The translations under genes and the position numbers were made by a program. Shown in pieces: positions 13,560 to 29,255 of a stretch of 64,000 nucleotides of DNA (position 1 is its first letter; the number at the start of each line of letters is the position of its first letter). The stretch comes from Sinonovacula constricta (taxonomy: Eukaryota; Mollusca; Bivalvia; Cardiida; Solecurtidae), in NCBI GenBank assembly GCA_007844125.1, contig CM017555.1, positions 22,589,669 to 22,653,668 of the forward strand. The letters run 5' to 3'. The notes under the pieces are model-generated. The model was not told the DNA's origin, ran no database searches, and was given only the letters and a program-made list of their open reading frames with translations.

Positions 13560-14060
13560 ACATCTTCGATTGTTTGTACAACTGTCCATAGTTCTGATAG
13601 AATCACATTCCCACACTGTCATCATTCAAGGCAAAGTGTCGGTGATCTGTCCTAAATTTGATCTTAACAGTTTGTTCAAATCAATACCACGAACAAGAAA
13701 GTGCAATACAAACAAACAGTATAGTCCACACACAAACGTGTTATCTGCTTAAAGTCTCATGAAGTTCCTTGTGTAAGGTCCATGTCTCTCTAGGTATGCC
13801 TGAATGTCGCTCTGTTTCTGTGGTGTTTCATACGAATCAAAGTAGTACATGTAGGCGGTATTGTTCTTGTTGAAAAATATAGCCACCCAATGCTGTCCAG
13901 GTTGATCTGAATTGTCCGCGTTTACAATATATCCTCTTACATGTGTAGGACGCCGATGGGGTAGATGATCTTTAGCACACACCACTGTATTCAGTGATGA
14001 TAATTTTGGACCGTGGTCAAGAATTTATTGAAGTTCAATCGACTCCATGATTCCACGCAC
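13560..14060 (-). pseudogene. Polinton/Maverick-type cysteine protease remnant (adenain-like, C48-related)
   Basis: The minus strand reads a protease-like stretch. It has a GQHW box (His of the catalytic set), a YFDSY box about 20 residues later and, after an in-frame TAA at 13,749-13,751, a CGLYC box whose second Cys (codon at 13,717-13,719) sits where the catalytic Cys is expected. The same order His, acidic, Cys is known from adenovirus-type proteases carried by Polintons, where they process capsid proteins. The premature stop and a later frame break near 13,640 make it a pseudogene. It lies directly downstream, on the same strand, of a second Polinton-like remnant. Assignment rests on motif recognition, not on a search. 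Confidence 0.6.
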
Positions 14061-14089
14061 CTTTGACTCATTCAGACTATTCACTGACG

Positions 14090-14895
14090 AACGCTTCTTT
14101 CTGTGTGATATTATGCTCACCTACACAATGTTTTACATGCTTCCACAATTGATAGGAGTCGGCATTTTCAGATTGTCTGAGATTCATTGTCTTTAGGTCA
14201 TCATACATCCGTTCCATCACTTTATACGGATCCATTTTTTTCCAATGCTGTGTTCATCAACAAATCCACCCATTCCTCAGTGGTTGAAAATAAACATAGT
14301 GGATGCTGAGTTTGACTTGGATGATCAACTTTACAACCATAGCATTTTTCATGCATGATATCAGTGATGAGAGTTTGTTGGTCTTCGATGACATATGTGT
14401 TCACCATATCCGTAATATCTAGAGTATATTTACTGTAGATTTCATTATACAGTTGTTTTGCTAGCTGTTCTCCAGTCAGGATTTAGTAGTCCTTGATGAC
14501 TTCTCTGAATCCGTTGGATTGGCCCATTGACCCGTTAAGACCTAGTGCTCCGGTAACTTGAATTAAGGACATGTAAGGTCTTAAACCTTCTCCTGAGGTA
14601 AAGTTGGGTTGGAACGGCATGTTATGGCTGGCCTTTTCATCACACTGACTTCAAGTTTGGGCAGGTAAATGGCGAAAGAAAAATGGGTTGGTACCCGTAT
14701 CATCACTTATGTCTGAGTATAACACCATGCCAAGAATGATACGTTTCAGCAACTGTCCCTGGAACAAACGATCTGTCTTGGATCGCTGACCTGATCGTAT
14801 GATAAATATCTTCACCTCTACTCGACGTAGACACCGATATCGATCTACACAGGCATGGTCACGTATTCTAATTACATTTTTTCTATTTACAGGGT
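14090..14895 (-). pseudogene. Polinton-associated protein remnant (F54H12.2-like type)
   Basis: A minus-strand frame runs from about 14,895 to 14,222 with two in-frame stops (near 14,660 and 14,484) and a frame break near 14,222. The first part has the pattern VEVKIF, then FQGQLLKRIILGM, then NPFFFRH, which I recognise from a protein widely annotated as 'F54H12.2-like' in invertebrate genomes and found in Polinton-type elements, where it is probably a structural (virion-type) protein. The later part contains a Cys-His-rich stretch (CYGCKVDHP) that I do not recognise. No polymerase or integrase remnant was seen, so only one end of the element survives here. Confidence 0.5.
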
Positions 14896-16550
14896 AATAA
14901 GAAAATTGATTGATGGCATTTAGAGAAATATGTATGTTTTTAAATTATAAAATTAGTTGATGTAATATTAGTGACTTCAATTTCTCATTTTATATCCTTT
15001 GTAAAATATGTCAATAAATATTCTCTGTTTTTGCTTGAGCTGTTTTTTGAGTATGTGTTGTTGTTGTTGTTGTTGTTTTGTTATTTAAAGAGAGTCACAG
15101 TGTCAAATATTCATGCTGATTGGCCAAACAGTGACGTTAAAGTTTGAGCAAATATTCGGTATGAAAAATGTGCTTCTATGCGCATGAAAATGTACTTACA
15201 GAAAATGTATCCTGACTTTTTAACAACTAATTAGTCACAGTTGGTCAAATTTGCATTTAATTGTGTTAACTTTTTTAACAACAGTGAATCAATGATGAAA
15301 ATATTACTCCTAAACACGAATATAACATGCTGTCCTACTAAAGGCTGAGGTTGTGTCTAGGTTGGGAGAATTAAAAGCATCGCGACGTTTTCCCACTCTT
15401 TTAAGCCGTTTTACACTATATTTCGGAACTGCGCATGTGTTCATTTTCGTTTTGTTAGTATTAATAGAACAGTCACAAAATGCTTACGAATAACTCAACT
15501 CGACAGTGATGCTTTAGTTTAAAAGAGGTCTCCGACAAATTTGAACTCATTTATTCTTCCAAAAAAATTCAAATCAATAATTGTTACATGAAAAGAAGCG
15601 AATTGCTGCTTATTAATTGTCTTACATCTAAGCGAAATGTGACGCATAACACACCACTCCTCATAACAAACATATATTTTCTATCCGAGTCACTTTGCAC
15701 GGTTAGCTATTTTTAAACTAAGAAAACGACTTGACAATTTTCTTTTGAGATCATGCGGGTACTTAACTTTGACGTCGATATCTATTTTGAACATAATCCC
15801 CATCGTGCTTATCTGTATATTGTAAAGAATGGGCATTTAGAGTGACTTTTTTCATTGTTTGTTGTGTCTTAAAATTGATGTAGTGTATATATCTCACTCC
15901 CTCCACTACCCCACAAAAGGCATTTTATATCATTTTATATCATATGTATTTTATATAGGCAAACTGTCGTAAATCTGTTTCAGATTATTATGAAATGCTG
16001 ATTGTATGTTTTGATGCACCGAGTCACGAAAAATTGTGTTCGTACCGCTTCAAACATGTCTATGTCATTGACACAACACAACTGAAGTAAAATAAAAAGA
16101 TATTCAGCCAGATAGCAGTCGTTAAATGAGTTAAATATTTTATAATTTAATTATGACAAAGTTATCCGATTTGCAATAAAATCCTTATGCGCATTTGACA
16201 TCGTTCAATGAAAATGAGCTTGATCAACACAAACACTGTCATTCAGTTAGTTCATCTTAGTTGTAATTCTACATTTCTGTTATATATTCAGCACGGCTAA
16301 GTACTACGTGCATTTAGTTTTAACTGTTAATGAAATGAAAGTACCCACTTCATGGTGTTAAAGGTGAAACTATAAGCACTTCTACAGTGCTAGAGTATTC
16401 TAAGAAAGAAACAATACAAAGTCACTTATCACTTTTGACAGTTTTAGCCTTTACAGTGGATCCTTTATTTTTCTAAGAAGTTCAAATAAATCTACTTTTA
16501 AAAAATAGAAAGATCGACTGACCGTGCACATTTGAGCACAACATACAGCA
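14896..16550. other. Intergenic DNA, no gene recognised
   Basis: AT-rich DNA with a short (TTG)n run at about 15,058-15,077. No domains, element ends or RNA genes were identified. Confidence 0.5.
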
Positions 16551-16890
16551 AAATACTGCCATATATTGCACAAAACCAGAATCTTGCATGATTTTGCCAA
16601 TAAATTGCAAACAACTAAAAGTTTGCGTATACTGCCAGATATCATGGTATGCCAAAATCGTGCCTGATAATGCCATATATTACGCCGAACCAAAAGATCG
16701 TGCATTCTTCTGCCATTGATCCTATAAAGTCAAAGTCTTGCATTATACTGTCATATATCATGCAAAGCCAATATCGTTCATAATACTGCCTTTTATCACA
16801 CTGAGCCAAAATCTTGCATCAGACTGAGTAATGTATATAACGCAAAACCAAAACCTTGCATTATGACGTCATATATCATGCAAAACAGAA
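16551..16890. repeat. Decayed tandem repeat, about nine units of ~39 bp
   Basis: Repeated variants of CTGCCATATATCATGCAAAACC followed by AAAATCTTGCATTATA, for example starting near 16,554, 16,631, 16,669, 16,709, 16,748 and 16,787. Units differ at many positions and have small indels, so this is an old array. The short minus-strand open frames here are a by-product. A palindromic TGACGTCA lies in the last unit (16,864-16,871). Confidence 0.75.
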
Positions 16891-20920
<4,030 letters not shown>

Positions 20921-20921
20921 A

Positions 20922-23698
20922 AGTCACTATATATACTTCTCATGGTAAACACACCGTGATAGTGTCTATATACTTCTTATGGTAAACACACCGTAATAGT
21001 GACTGTATACTTTTCATGGTAAACACACCGTGATAGTGACTATATACATCTCATGGTTAACACACCGTGATAGTGACTATATATTTCTCATGGTAAACAC
21101 ACAGTGACAGTGACTATATACTTCTCCTGGTAAACACACCGTGATAGTGACTATATAATTCTCATGGTAAACACATGGTGATAGTGACTATATACTCTCA
21201 TGGTAAAGACACCGTGATAGTCACTATATATACTTCTCATGGTAAACACACCGTGATAGTGTCTATATACTTCTTATGGTAAACACACCGTTATAGTGAC
21301 TCTATACTTCTTATGGTAAACACACCGTTATAGTGACTATATACTTCTCATGGTAAACACACCGTGATAGTGACTATATACTTCTCATGGTTAACACACC
21401 GTGATAGTGACTATATACATCTCATGGTTAACACACCGTGATAGTGACTATATATTTCTCATGGTAAACACACCGTGACAGTGACTATATAATTCTCATG
21501 GTAAACACACCGTGATAGTGACTATATAATTCTCATGGTAAACACATGGTGATAGTGACTATATATTTCTCATGGTAAACACACCGTGACAGTGACTATA
21601 TATTTCTCATGGTAAACACACCGTGACAGTGACTATATAATTCTCATGGTAAACACACCGTGATAGTGACTATATAATTCTCATGGTAAACACACCGTGA
21701 CAGTGACTATATACTTCTCATGGTAAAGACACCGTGACAGTGACTATATATTTCTCATGGTAAACACACCGTGATAGTGACTATATATTTCTCATGGTAA
21801 ACACACCGTGACAGTGACTATATATTTCTCATGGTAAACACACCGTGACAGTGACTATATAATTCTCATGGTAAACACACCGTGATAGTGACTATATAAT
21901 TCTCATGGTAAACACACCGTGACAGTGACTATATACTTCTCATGGTAAAGACACCGTGACAGTGACTATATAATTCTCATGGTAAACACACCGTGATAGT
22001 GACTATATATTTCTCATGGTAAACACACCGTGACAGTGACTATATAATTCTCATGGTTAACACACCGTGATAGTGACTATATAATTCTCATGGTAAACAC
22101 ACCGTGACAGTGACTATATACTTCTCATGGTTAACACACCGTGATAGTGACTATATAATTCTCATGGTAAACACGCCGTGACAGTGACTATATACTTCTC
22201 ATGGTAAAGACACCGTGACAGTGACTATATAATTCTCATGGTAAACACACCGTGACAGTGACTATATAATTCTCATGGTTAACACACCGTGATAGTGACT
22301 ATATATTTCTCATGGTAAACACACCGTGACAGTGACTATATAATTCTCATGGTAAACACACCGTGATAGTGACTATATAATTCTCATGGTAAACACACCG
22401 TGACAGTGACTATATACTTCTCATGGTAAAGACACCGTGACAGTGACTATATAATTCTCATGGTAAACACATGGTGATAGTGACTATATATTTCTCATGG
22501 TAAACACACCGTGACAGTGACTATATAATTCTCATGGTTAACACACCGTGATAGTGACTATATATTTCTCATGGTAAACACACCGTGACAGTGACTATAT
22601 AATTCTCATGGTAAACACATGGTGATAGTGACTATATAATTCTCATGGTAAACACACCGTGACAGTGACTATATAATTCTCATGGTAAACACACCGTGAC
22701 AGTGACTATATAATTCTCATGGTAAACACATGGTGATAGTGACTATATAATTCTCATGGTAAACACACCGTGACAGTGACTATATAATTCTCATGGTAAA
22801 CACACCGTGACAGTGACTATATAATTCTCATGGTAAACACACCGTGATAGTGACTATATAATTCTCATGGTAAACACACCGTGACAGTGACTATATAATT
22901 CTCATGGTAAAGACACCGTGACAGTGACTATATAATTCTCATGGTAAACACATGGTGATAGTGACTATATAATTCTCATGGTAAACACACCGTGACAGTG
23001 ACTATATAATTCTCATGGTAAACACACCGTGACAGTGACTATATAATTCTCATGGTAAACACATGGTGATAGTGACTATATATTTCTCATGGTAAACACA
23101 CCGTGACAGTGACTATATAATTCTCATGGTAAACACACCGTGACAGTGACTATATAATTCTCATGGTAAACACATGGTGATAGTGACTATATACATCTCA
23201 TGGTTAACACACCGTGATAGTGACTATATATTTCTCATGGTAAACACACCGTGACAGTGACTATATATTTCTCATGGTAAACACACCGTGATAGTGACTA
23301 TATATTTCTCATGGTAAACACATGGTGATAGTGACTATATACTCTCATGGTAAACACACCGTGACAGTGACTATATAATTCTCATGGTAAACACACCGTG
23401 ATAGTGACTATATAATTCTCATGGTAAACACACCGTGATAGTGACTATATACTCTCATGGTAAAGACACCGTGATAGTGACTATATAATTCTCATGGTTA
23501 ACACACCGTGATAGTGACTATATACTTCTCATGGTACACACACCGTGATAGTGACTATATACTTCTCATTGTAAACACACCGTGATAGTGACTATATACT
23601 CTCATGGTAAAGACATGGTGATAGTGACTATATACTTCTCATTGTAAACACACCGTGATAGTGACTATATACTTCTCATGGTAAGCACACCGTGATAG
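20922..23698 (+). repeat. 37-bp minisatellite, about 75 copies, with higher-order units
   Basis: Units of 37 bases around TTCTCATGGTAAACACACCG followed by TGACAGTGACTATATAA. Three main variants alternate: CACCGTGATAG, CACCGTGACAG and CATGGTGATAG. In 22,600-23,180 they form a repeated three-unit block (one CATGGTGATAG unit, then two CACCGTGACAG units). A longer repeat is also visible: the sequence starting AGTCACTATATATACTTCT at 20,922 recurs at 21,219, 297 bases later, or about eight units. The left and right ends have more degraded units. Satellite-like array; no ORF. Confidence 0.95.
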
Positions 23699-23699
23699 A

Positions 23700-25315
23700 G
23701 ATTCATTTGTTTATCTTTTGGAGAGTTATGCATGAACGTGTAGAGACTAAACAAGGTCTCTGTGTTGTAAAAAGCCATTAAAATGGTGATAAATCCGTAC
23801 AACATAAGAAAGACAAGCCATTGATTTTGGTTTCGTTATTGCCTATGTACATTTAACTTTGTATCATGTATGTGAACATACAAGCACAAATATCTTAGGA
23901 CGCTGAAGTTAAACATAGATATGAAAAAGACAAAATAACAATCAGAGAAATATAAAGTGTGCTTTTTGTTTTTAGTGTCTTGCAATGATTTCAGCAGGTT
24001 TGCGACCATGAATGTCAAGATTCTTGATGTTACACAGATAATTAATTACTGTCTTGGTGGTTCATGTCTATTGAATTCATGGTGTTTAAATTAAAGATAT
24101 ATTTGTCCAAAAGCTTATTTCAGTTCTTTACCGCATGATAGATAAGTTGCATGTACAATAAGAAATCAATGAATCGTAATGTTCTCTTATTTTATATACT
24201 ATTTTTTTTTTAAAAAATCATCTTTATGAAAAGCTTTGAATTAACTTATTCAGGCCCTGTCGTTTTAGAGAGGGACGGGATAAAATCCCGGATAATGCCC
24301 GGATAGAAAGAGATCACCTTTGACTATATGTTTTGATATCTGGTGTCTTAATCTATATATCCATATTGCTCACCTATCAGTAAAATTACCTTTAATTTAC
24401 TTATATAGTACGACTCTATTGCACTTACTTTGATGATGAAATCTCGTCCGATTTTTTAATTAAATAAATGCAGGTAAACAAATTATCCAGTGAATAATGA
24501 ACAATAACTCCAGCTTGTGTTTGTTAGTTACACAGATACACGTAGATATACACCGTTAGTGAAAAACAATTTTCTTTTAATTGCAACATTTTATTAAGAA
24601 AGACAAATACATAAAATGGTGACTTAGACAGACAAGTGGGCACATTTGTTTATGTCCTATTACAAGTGTCATTGTTGCATATAAAACTTTCGAGTTTATG
24701 TCTCATTTCTACATTTGTTTGTTTGAACTTAGTATTTAAATAACGACCAATGTCCAAGGTCACTTTCTAATTTAAAGAAAAGCCTTCAGATGTGTAGATC
24801 AAAAGCGACTAGAATAGAGCTATTCGAGTCCTTACCGATGGTGTACACGCGTCTTGTAATAACTTATTAAACCTTTACTGTGTTTAATACGCCAGGGTCA
24901 CAGTTCGTTGGCGCTTAGGTGACAAATGTTTTGTGTGCACACATACATCATCGAGTATAGAATCATTTATTGTCAGCAATATTTGAAAGTAGTCCGTGTC
25001 ATTAATCCTTTAAACGTATTCTCAAATAGGATTGAAGCTGTAAAACGAAATTTTCCGGATCCGTGCGCTGACATTTCGAATTACTTATAGTTTTTTATCG
25101 AATGGCTTCTAGTCTCGAAATCTATATGTTATTGGACACTATTATATATATATTCAATTCATCTTGCAACGCAGCAATTTGAACATTTCATTATTTAGTT
25201 ATTTTTACCAATGATTAAAGTTTTTCGTAGCATATTGTCCCGTTTTGACCTTGTTTTGTTCATCTGGTAGTGCTTATTAAAACCGGTTTAAAGAAAAACC
25301 ATTGATAATTTTCTG
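23700..25315. other. Intergenic DNA 3' of the PAN gene
   Basis: AT-rich. At about 25,040-25,085 a short stretch (AAGCTGTAAAACG...GTGCGCTGACATTTCG) resembles 35,300-35,340 at the left part of duplication copy A and 40,905-40,965 in copy B. No canonical AATAAA was seen on the minus strand immediately after the stop at 25,316. Confidence 0.4.
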
Positions 25316-27301
25316 TTATATGCACATACGGGAGTAAAACGTTACATAAGTACTTGAAACGAATGCTTCGGGATGAGCCTCCAAAATCATTTCCATGGTT
25401 AATGTACTTCTGACACATGTATTGTAGCCTCGAACAAAGTCAATACTACTACACGCTGGGTCGTCGATGCAAGTCTGAAGACACGCCTCTAGGCCGGCAG
25501 TTGAGGAAGGTAAATCATTGTAATACGATATCTTCATGTTGTTATAGACTGTGAAGTTGTCTTGCATGCCACTACAGACTGCAAATAAGAGACTTTAATG
25601 TATACGACGATACCTGTTTTCAGTTATAAACTGTAATATTGCTTTCCTGGTCGTTAAAGACTGCACATATGGAAAAACAAAATCGATGACGTAAATGTAT
25701 ACGCTAAATACAGCATCCATTAGAATGTATTTGGTGTATCTTTGTTTTGTTTTCCATATTTTACAAGAATAGACTTAGAACAGTTTGTGTTTGAACGACC
25801 ATCTAACTAGCTTTGTAAGCTTGAACATTTAGCCTCGTCCATCCTAAAATGCTTGTTTTGTTAATGACTGTGGTTTTGTGGGAGGTGGCAGCGTTTTGTT
25901 TACACTTTCGCATACAACATTTGCACTATGTGGGATAGCATATTTTGACATATTTAAATGTTTTTGATTTATATTAAACATGTACGAGAGTCAAACAACT
26001 ACACTAAATTACAGTAGTTACATACTACTAGCGTATATCTACTAGATATAATATATAATATATAATAAAATCTGCATTTATTTTGTATTTAAATTAAGAA
26101 TATTACATTTCCAACTTGAAAATTATTACAATTTACTTTCTTATAAATATGATTAAATATCATTATTAAGAATATTAGAATTCGACTTTAAAATGGTGTA
26201 ACTTTGTTTTCTTAATTAAAACATCACCTTTTATGCAGTCTAGTTTCTCTGGCACATACCGGTGGAATTTATCACATACACACCGGCCAGTAATGTCGCC
26301 AGCATATTGGAAAATGCATTGTGAATGACCTTCTTTACAGTCAGTATTTGAATGACACGATCGTCGAATCGTTCGTGGTACTGAAACATGACAAGTTAGC
26401 ATATATTACAAGAAAGTCATTGTTGCGAAGAATCAAAGGCGACGCAAAAACGGAAAAGGTGAAGGCAATAAGGTAGTAAATAATCAAAATATCACTTAAA
26501 GCCATACAATCTCCGAACAAGCAACTAGTTGATCTGATTCAAAACAGGAAATATTTGCCATTGAAGACTGACCTAAACATTAGCGATTGAACAAAAAATT
26601 GAACTCAAAGGTTCAAACTTAAGTCCTATGAACTTTCGATGTACATGCACTGATTGAAATCAAAATCATTTAGGTTATGTTATCTATACTTATAACAAAA
26701 ACATTCAATACAGCTTGGTGGAAGACAACTGGCGATAGGATAAACGCGTATTTGTTGAAAGATGTCAGGTGATACACGTTGAAAGGTGTTATGTGAAACG
26801 CGTAGTTGCTGAAATAGGTGATACGCGTATTTTTTGAAAGGTGTCAGTTGAAACAAGTATCTTTTAACGGTGTCAGGTAAACCACATATTTTTTGTTAAA
26901 AGGAAAGATGATCGAAGTTTACATAAAGGATGAATGAATCTTAAAATAAAGAAAAGGTCTTGAGAAAAGTAGGGTCCATATTTCTTATAATGTGTAACCT
27001 GCTTACAGCACTTACTTGCATATTTAGCACACTGTCCGTCGATGATCAGTCGTTCAGTGGGTTCGAGACCAATATGCAGCATTTGACACGCGTGAAATGA
27101 CCGGATGTAGATCACAGACCCACATTCTATGTTCCAAAGGCACGCTTTTTGACAACCTTCTAAAGACACGCCGAACAACGTGTCGATAACAGAGTTAAAT
27201 CCGACGGCACAGGGGACGCTTAAAAAGGCATTTGGTGCATAGTCGAGATTTGCGAATGATACCAAAGGAATTCCGCAAACACAGAACAAGACTAAATGCA
27301 T
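25316..27301 (-). CDS. Secreted two-PAN/apple-domain protein, three exons
   Basis: Exons at 27,301-27,016, 26,380-26,228 and 25,578-25,316 give a 233-residue product. Donors (CAA|GTAAGT, AAG|GTGATG) and acceptors (TTTCAG|TA, TTGCAG|TC) are canonical, and both introns (635 and 649 bp) are phase 1, so the frame stays open throughout. Residues 1-17 form a signal peptide (MHLVLFCVCGIPLVSFA). Residues 31-91 form a Cys domain with spacing CX18CX3CX5CX11CX18C. Residues about 104-144 carry six Cys in an EB-module-like pattern (CX5CX6CX10CXCX13C). Residues 148-232 form a second Cys domain with the same CX3CX5CX11C core. PAN/apple domains bind proteins or sugars outside the cell; the specific ligand is unknown. 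The ATG at 27,301 is chosen because it opens directly into the signal peptide. No catalytic domain is present. It could be part of a longer or alternatively spliced gene, but the stop after the last Cys argues that it is complete. Confidence 0.75.
26228..26380 (-). other. Exon 2 of the PAN gene: EB-like cysteine module
   Basis: A symmetrical phase 1-1 exon of 153 bases (51 codons), able to be shuffled or skipped without changing frame. It encodes exactly one six-Cys module, CHSNTDC...GRCVC...DC, resembling EB modules of invertebrate secreted proteins. Skipping it would join the two PAN domains directly. Module name is by Cys pattern only. Confidence 0.65.
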
Positions 27302-27695
27302 GACGGAGTAGACAATTTACAATACAGGTTAATTGTACATGTATTTGTTATGCACAAATTATTCCATTTTCCAATTCTATTTGTAAAAATTTCACTGAAC
27401 TGATCTGTTCTAATTTCGATAATAATACGGAATTAAAAACTTCAGTGACGAAATGTTATATATCACTTAAACTATTCCATTATCAACATATGTCCAACGA
27501 ATACAAAGAGTATTGAGTTATAATATTCAATTAATGCGTGGTAATTATTTCCAATCATTACTTGCGCTTTCAAGCATACAAAACCACACATAACAAGTTA
27601 GAGGGTTTCATATTCAATGTTTGACCCACAATTCTAGCTTATTGATATAATACGATCCAAAAGAATGTCAAATATGCTAATATAATAGCAAACAG
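27302..27695. other. Upstream region of the PAN gene
   Basis: AT-rich. No clear TATA box at a usual distance from the ATG and no upstream in-frame coding sequence was seen; the 5' UTR and promoter cannot be placed. Confidence 0.4.
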
Positions 27696-27696
27696 A

Positions 27697-27975
27697 TATT
27701 GTTTGTTTGTTGGGTTTATCATCCCACCAACAATATTTTAGTTAATTTGAGACCTTGTCCATTTTGAGCCGACATAGTGCTGCCTTTAATGTGTATAACA
27801 TGCCGTGAAAACTTTGCATGAGACTACACCCATGTTGCATGACACTGTGCCAACCAGTCTTGGAACTATGCTTATTATTGCTTGAGCGTGAGCCACGGAG
27901 CTACATGTATACTACTTCCATTTTGAAGTCTTTGGTATATTGCGACCCCTATCTGGAGCTGTCAACGGTATTATG
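27697..27975 (-). mobile_element. SINE, copy 2 of the family at 3,988-4,290
   Basis: It shares the order GTTTGTTTGTT, TTATCATCCCACCAACA, GACATAGTGCTGCCTT, GCTTGAGCGTGAGCC and GGAGCTGTC with the copy at 3,988-4,290, in the same orientation. The B-box region is degraded here (GACCCCTATCTGG in place of the GGGATCGAACC complement), so this copy has probably lost any Pol III activity. Confidence 0.6.
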
Positions 27976-27979
27976 ACGC

Positions 27980-29255
27980 CTTTCAATTCTCAGTGGTTCT
28001 TTCAAAGCAAAAAGTAGTCTATAAGCTGAAATATTGAAATTATATTGAATTTTGACATCCAATTTAAGCATCATATAATATTCTAAAAAGAAGCATACCT
28101 TCGCGAAAATACCTTTTTATATAAAAACAAAAACAAAAAACAATACAGTATATAAAACACATGACCTTCATACGAGTCTGCAAAATGTAACAATATTTTC
28201 TTTTTGCAAACTATATATGTTTCCATAAATTGCCAAAGTAAAACCGTTCGGTGAAATGACATCAATACCCTTCCGTATATATACCCTTTCTCTGGTTAAT
28301 GCTTCGATATATCACACCTATGGGATATGAAATAAATGTAATATCACACCTTCTATAACCAGTGCTATTTCTATGCCTATGTAAACTCACAGTTGTTTGT
28401 ACTGTCTTTGTCTTAATCGTTGTCATCAATGTCACTTAAAGGTAGTATCAAATAGTTTCCCTATATCTGTAACAAGTTATAACGTCTCTCCCATGTTGTG
28501 GGGTATGTGTATATACCTGATAAACTTATATTTTACTATAAGTAAAATAAAGTAAATAAATAATTAGGTTTCTCATTTGTTCGAAAGTACAAATCGTAAA
28601 ATATATCGCCTTAAATGTATATTATTTCTAATTCTATAAATAAAAACGATGGGCATTAAAGATAAAAATAGATTTCGACATCAGAGCTGATTACCCTGAT
28701 GATCGTTATCATGTAACGTGATCTCAAAAGTAAGCGATCTCGTGGCTTTCTTAGTCTAAATATAGCTAACTTTGCAGCGTGGCTCGGATGGATAATATAC
28801 ATTTCTGTTATGACAAGTGGGGTTTATGCTTTACTTTTCACATGGATGTAGGGCATCACTGTAGAGCATTATGCGTAATCTGTTCAGGTCACAATATTTT
28901 TTTATTGCATGCATTTCCTTCAGTTGGACAACGGCATGCCAATCTTTTTTAATGTTATTTATATTCTATGAAATTAAACGCATAGACTCGTTGAAAGAAA
29001 CAATCTGTTAGCAATGTCCATAATTAGCGTATAGATGCCATCGAGCGTGTAGACGCCATTAAGTGATCATTCCTGTATTGTGTTGGCATTATACATATAA
29101 GTTGAATACTGAACAATAGACGGGTGTGTACAGGAAAAAAAACCATACTGCCTTGCATATCATTTATATTTTGTAAACAATAACAAAAAAGAGAAGAAAG
29201 AAACAACAACATAAAAACAGATACGCGCGCACACAGGCTGACAATTGCCATGAAC
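27980..29255. other. Intergenic DNA, no gene recognised
   Basis: AT-rich. At about 28,440-28,565 a stretch ending in AAGTAAAATAAAGTAAATAAATAATT looks like the tail of a small retroposon, but no second copy was found in this window to prove it. Confidence 0.35.
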
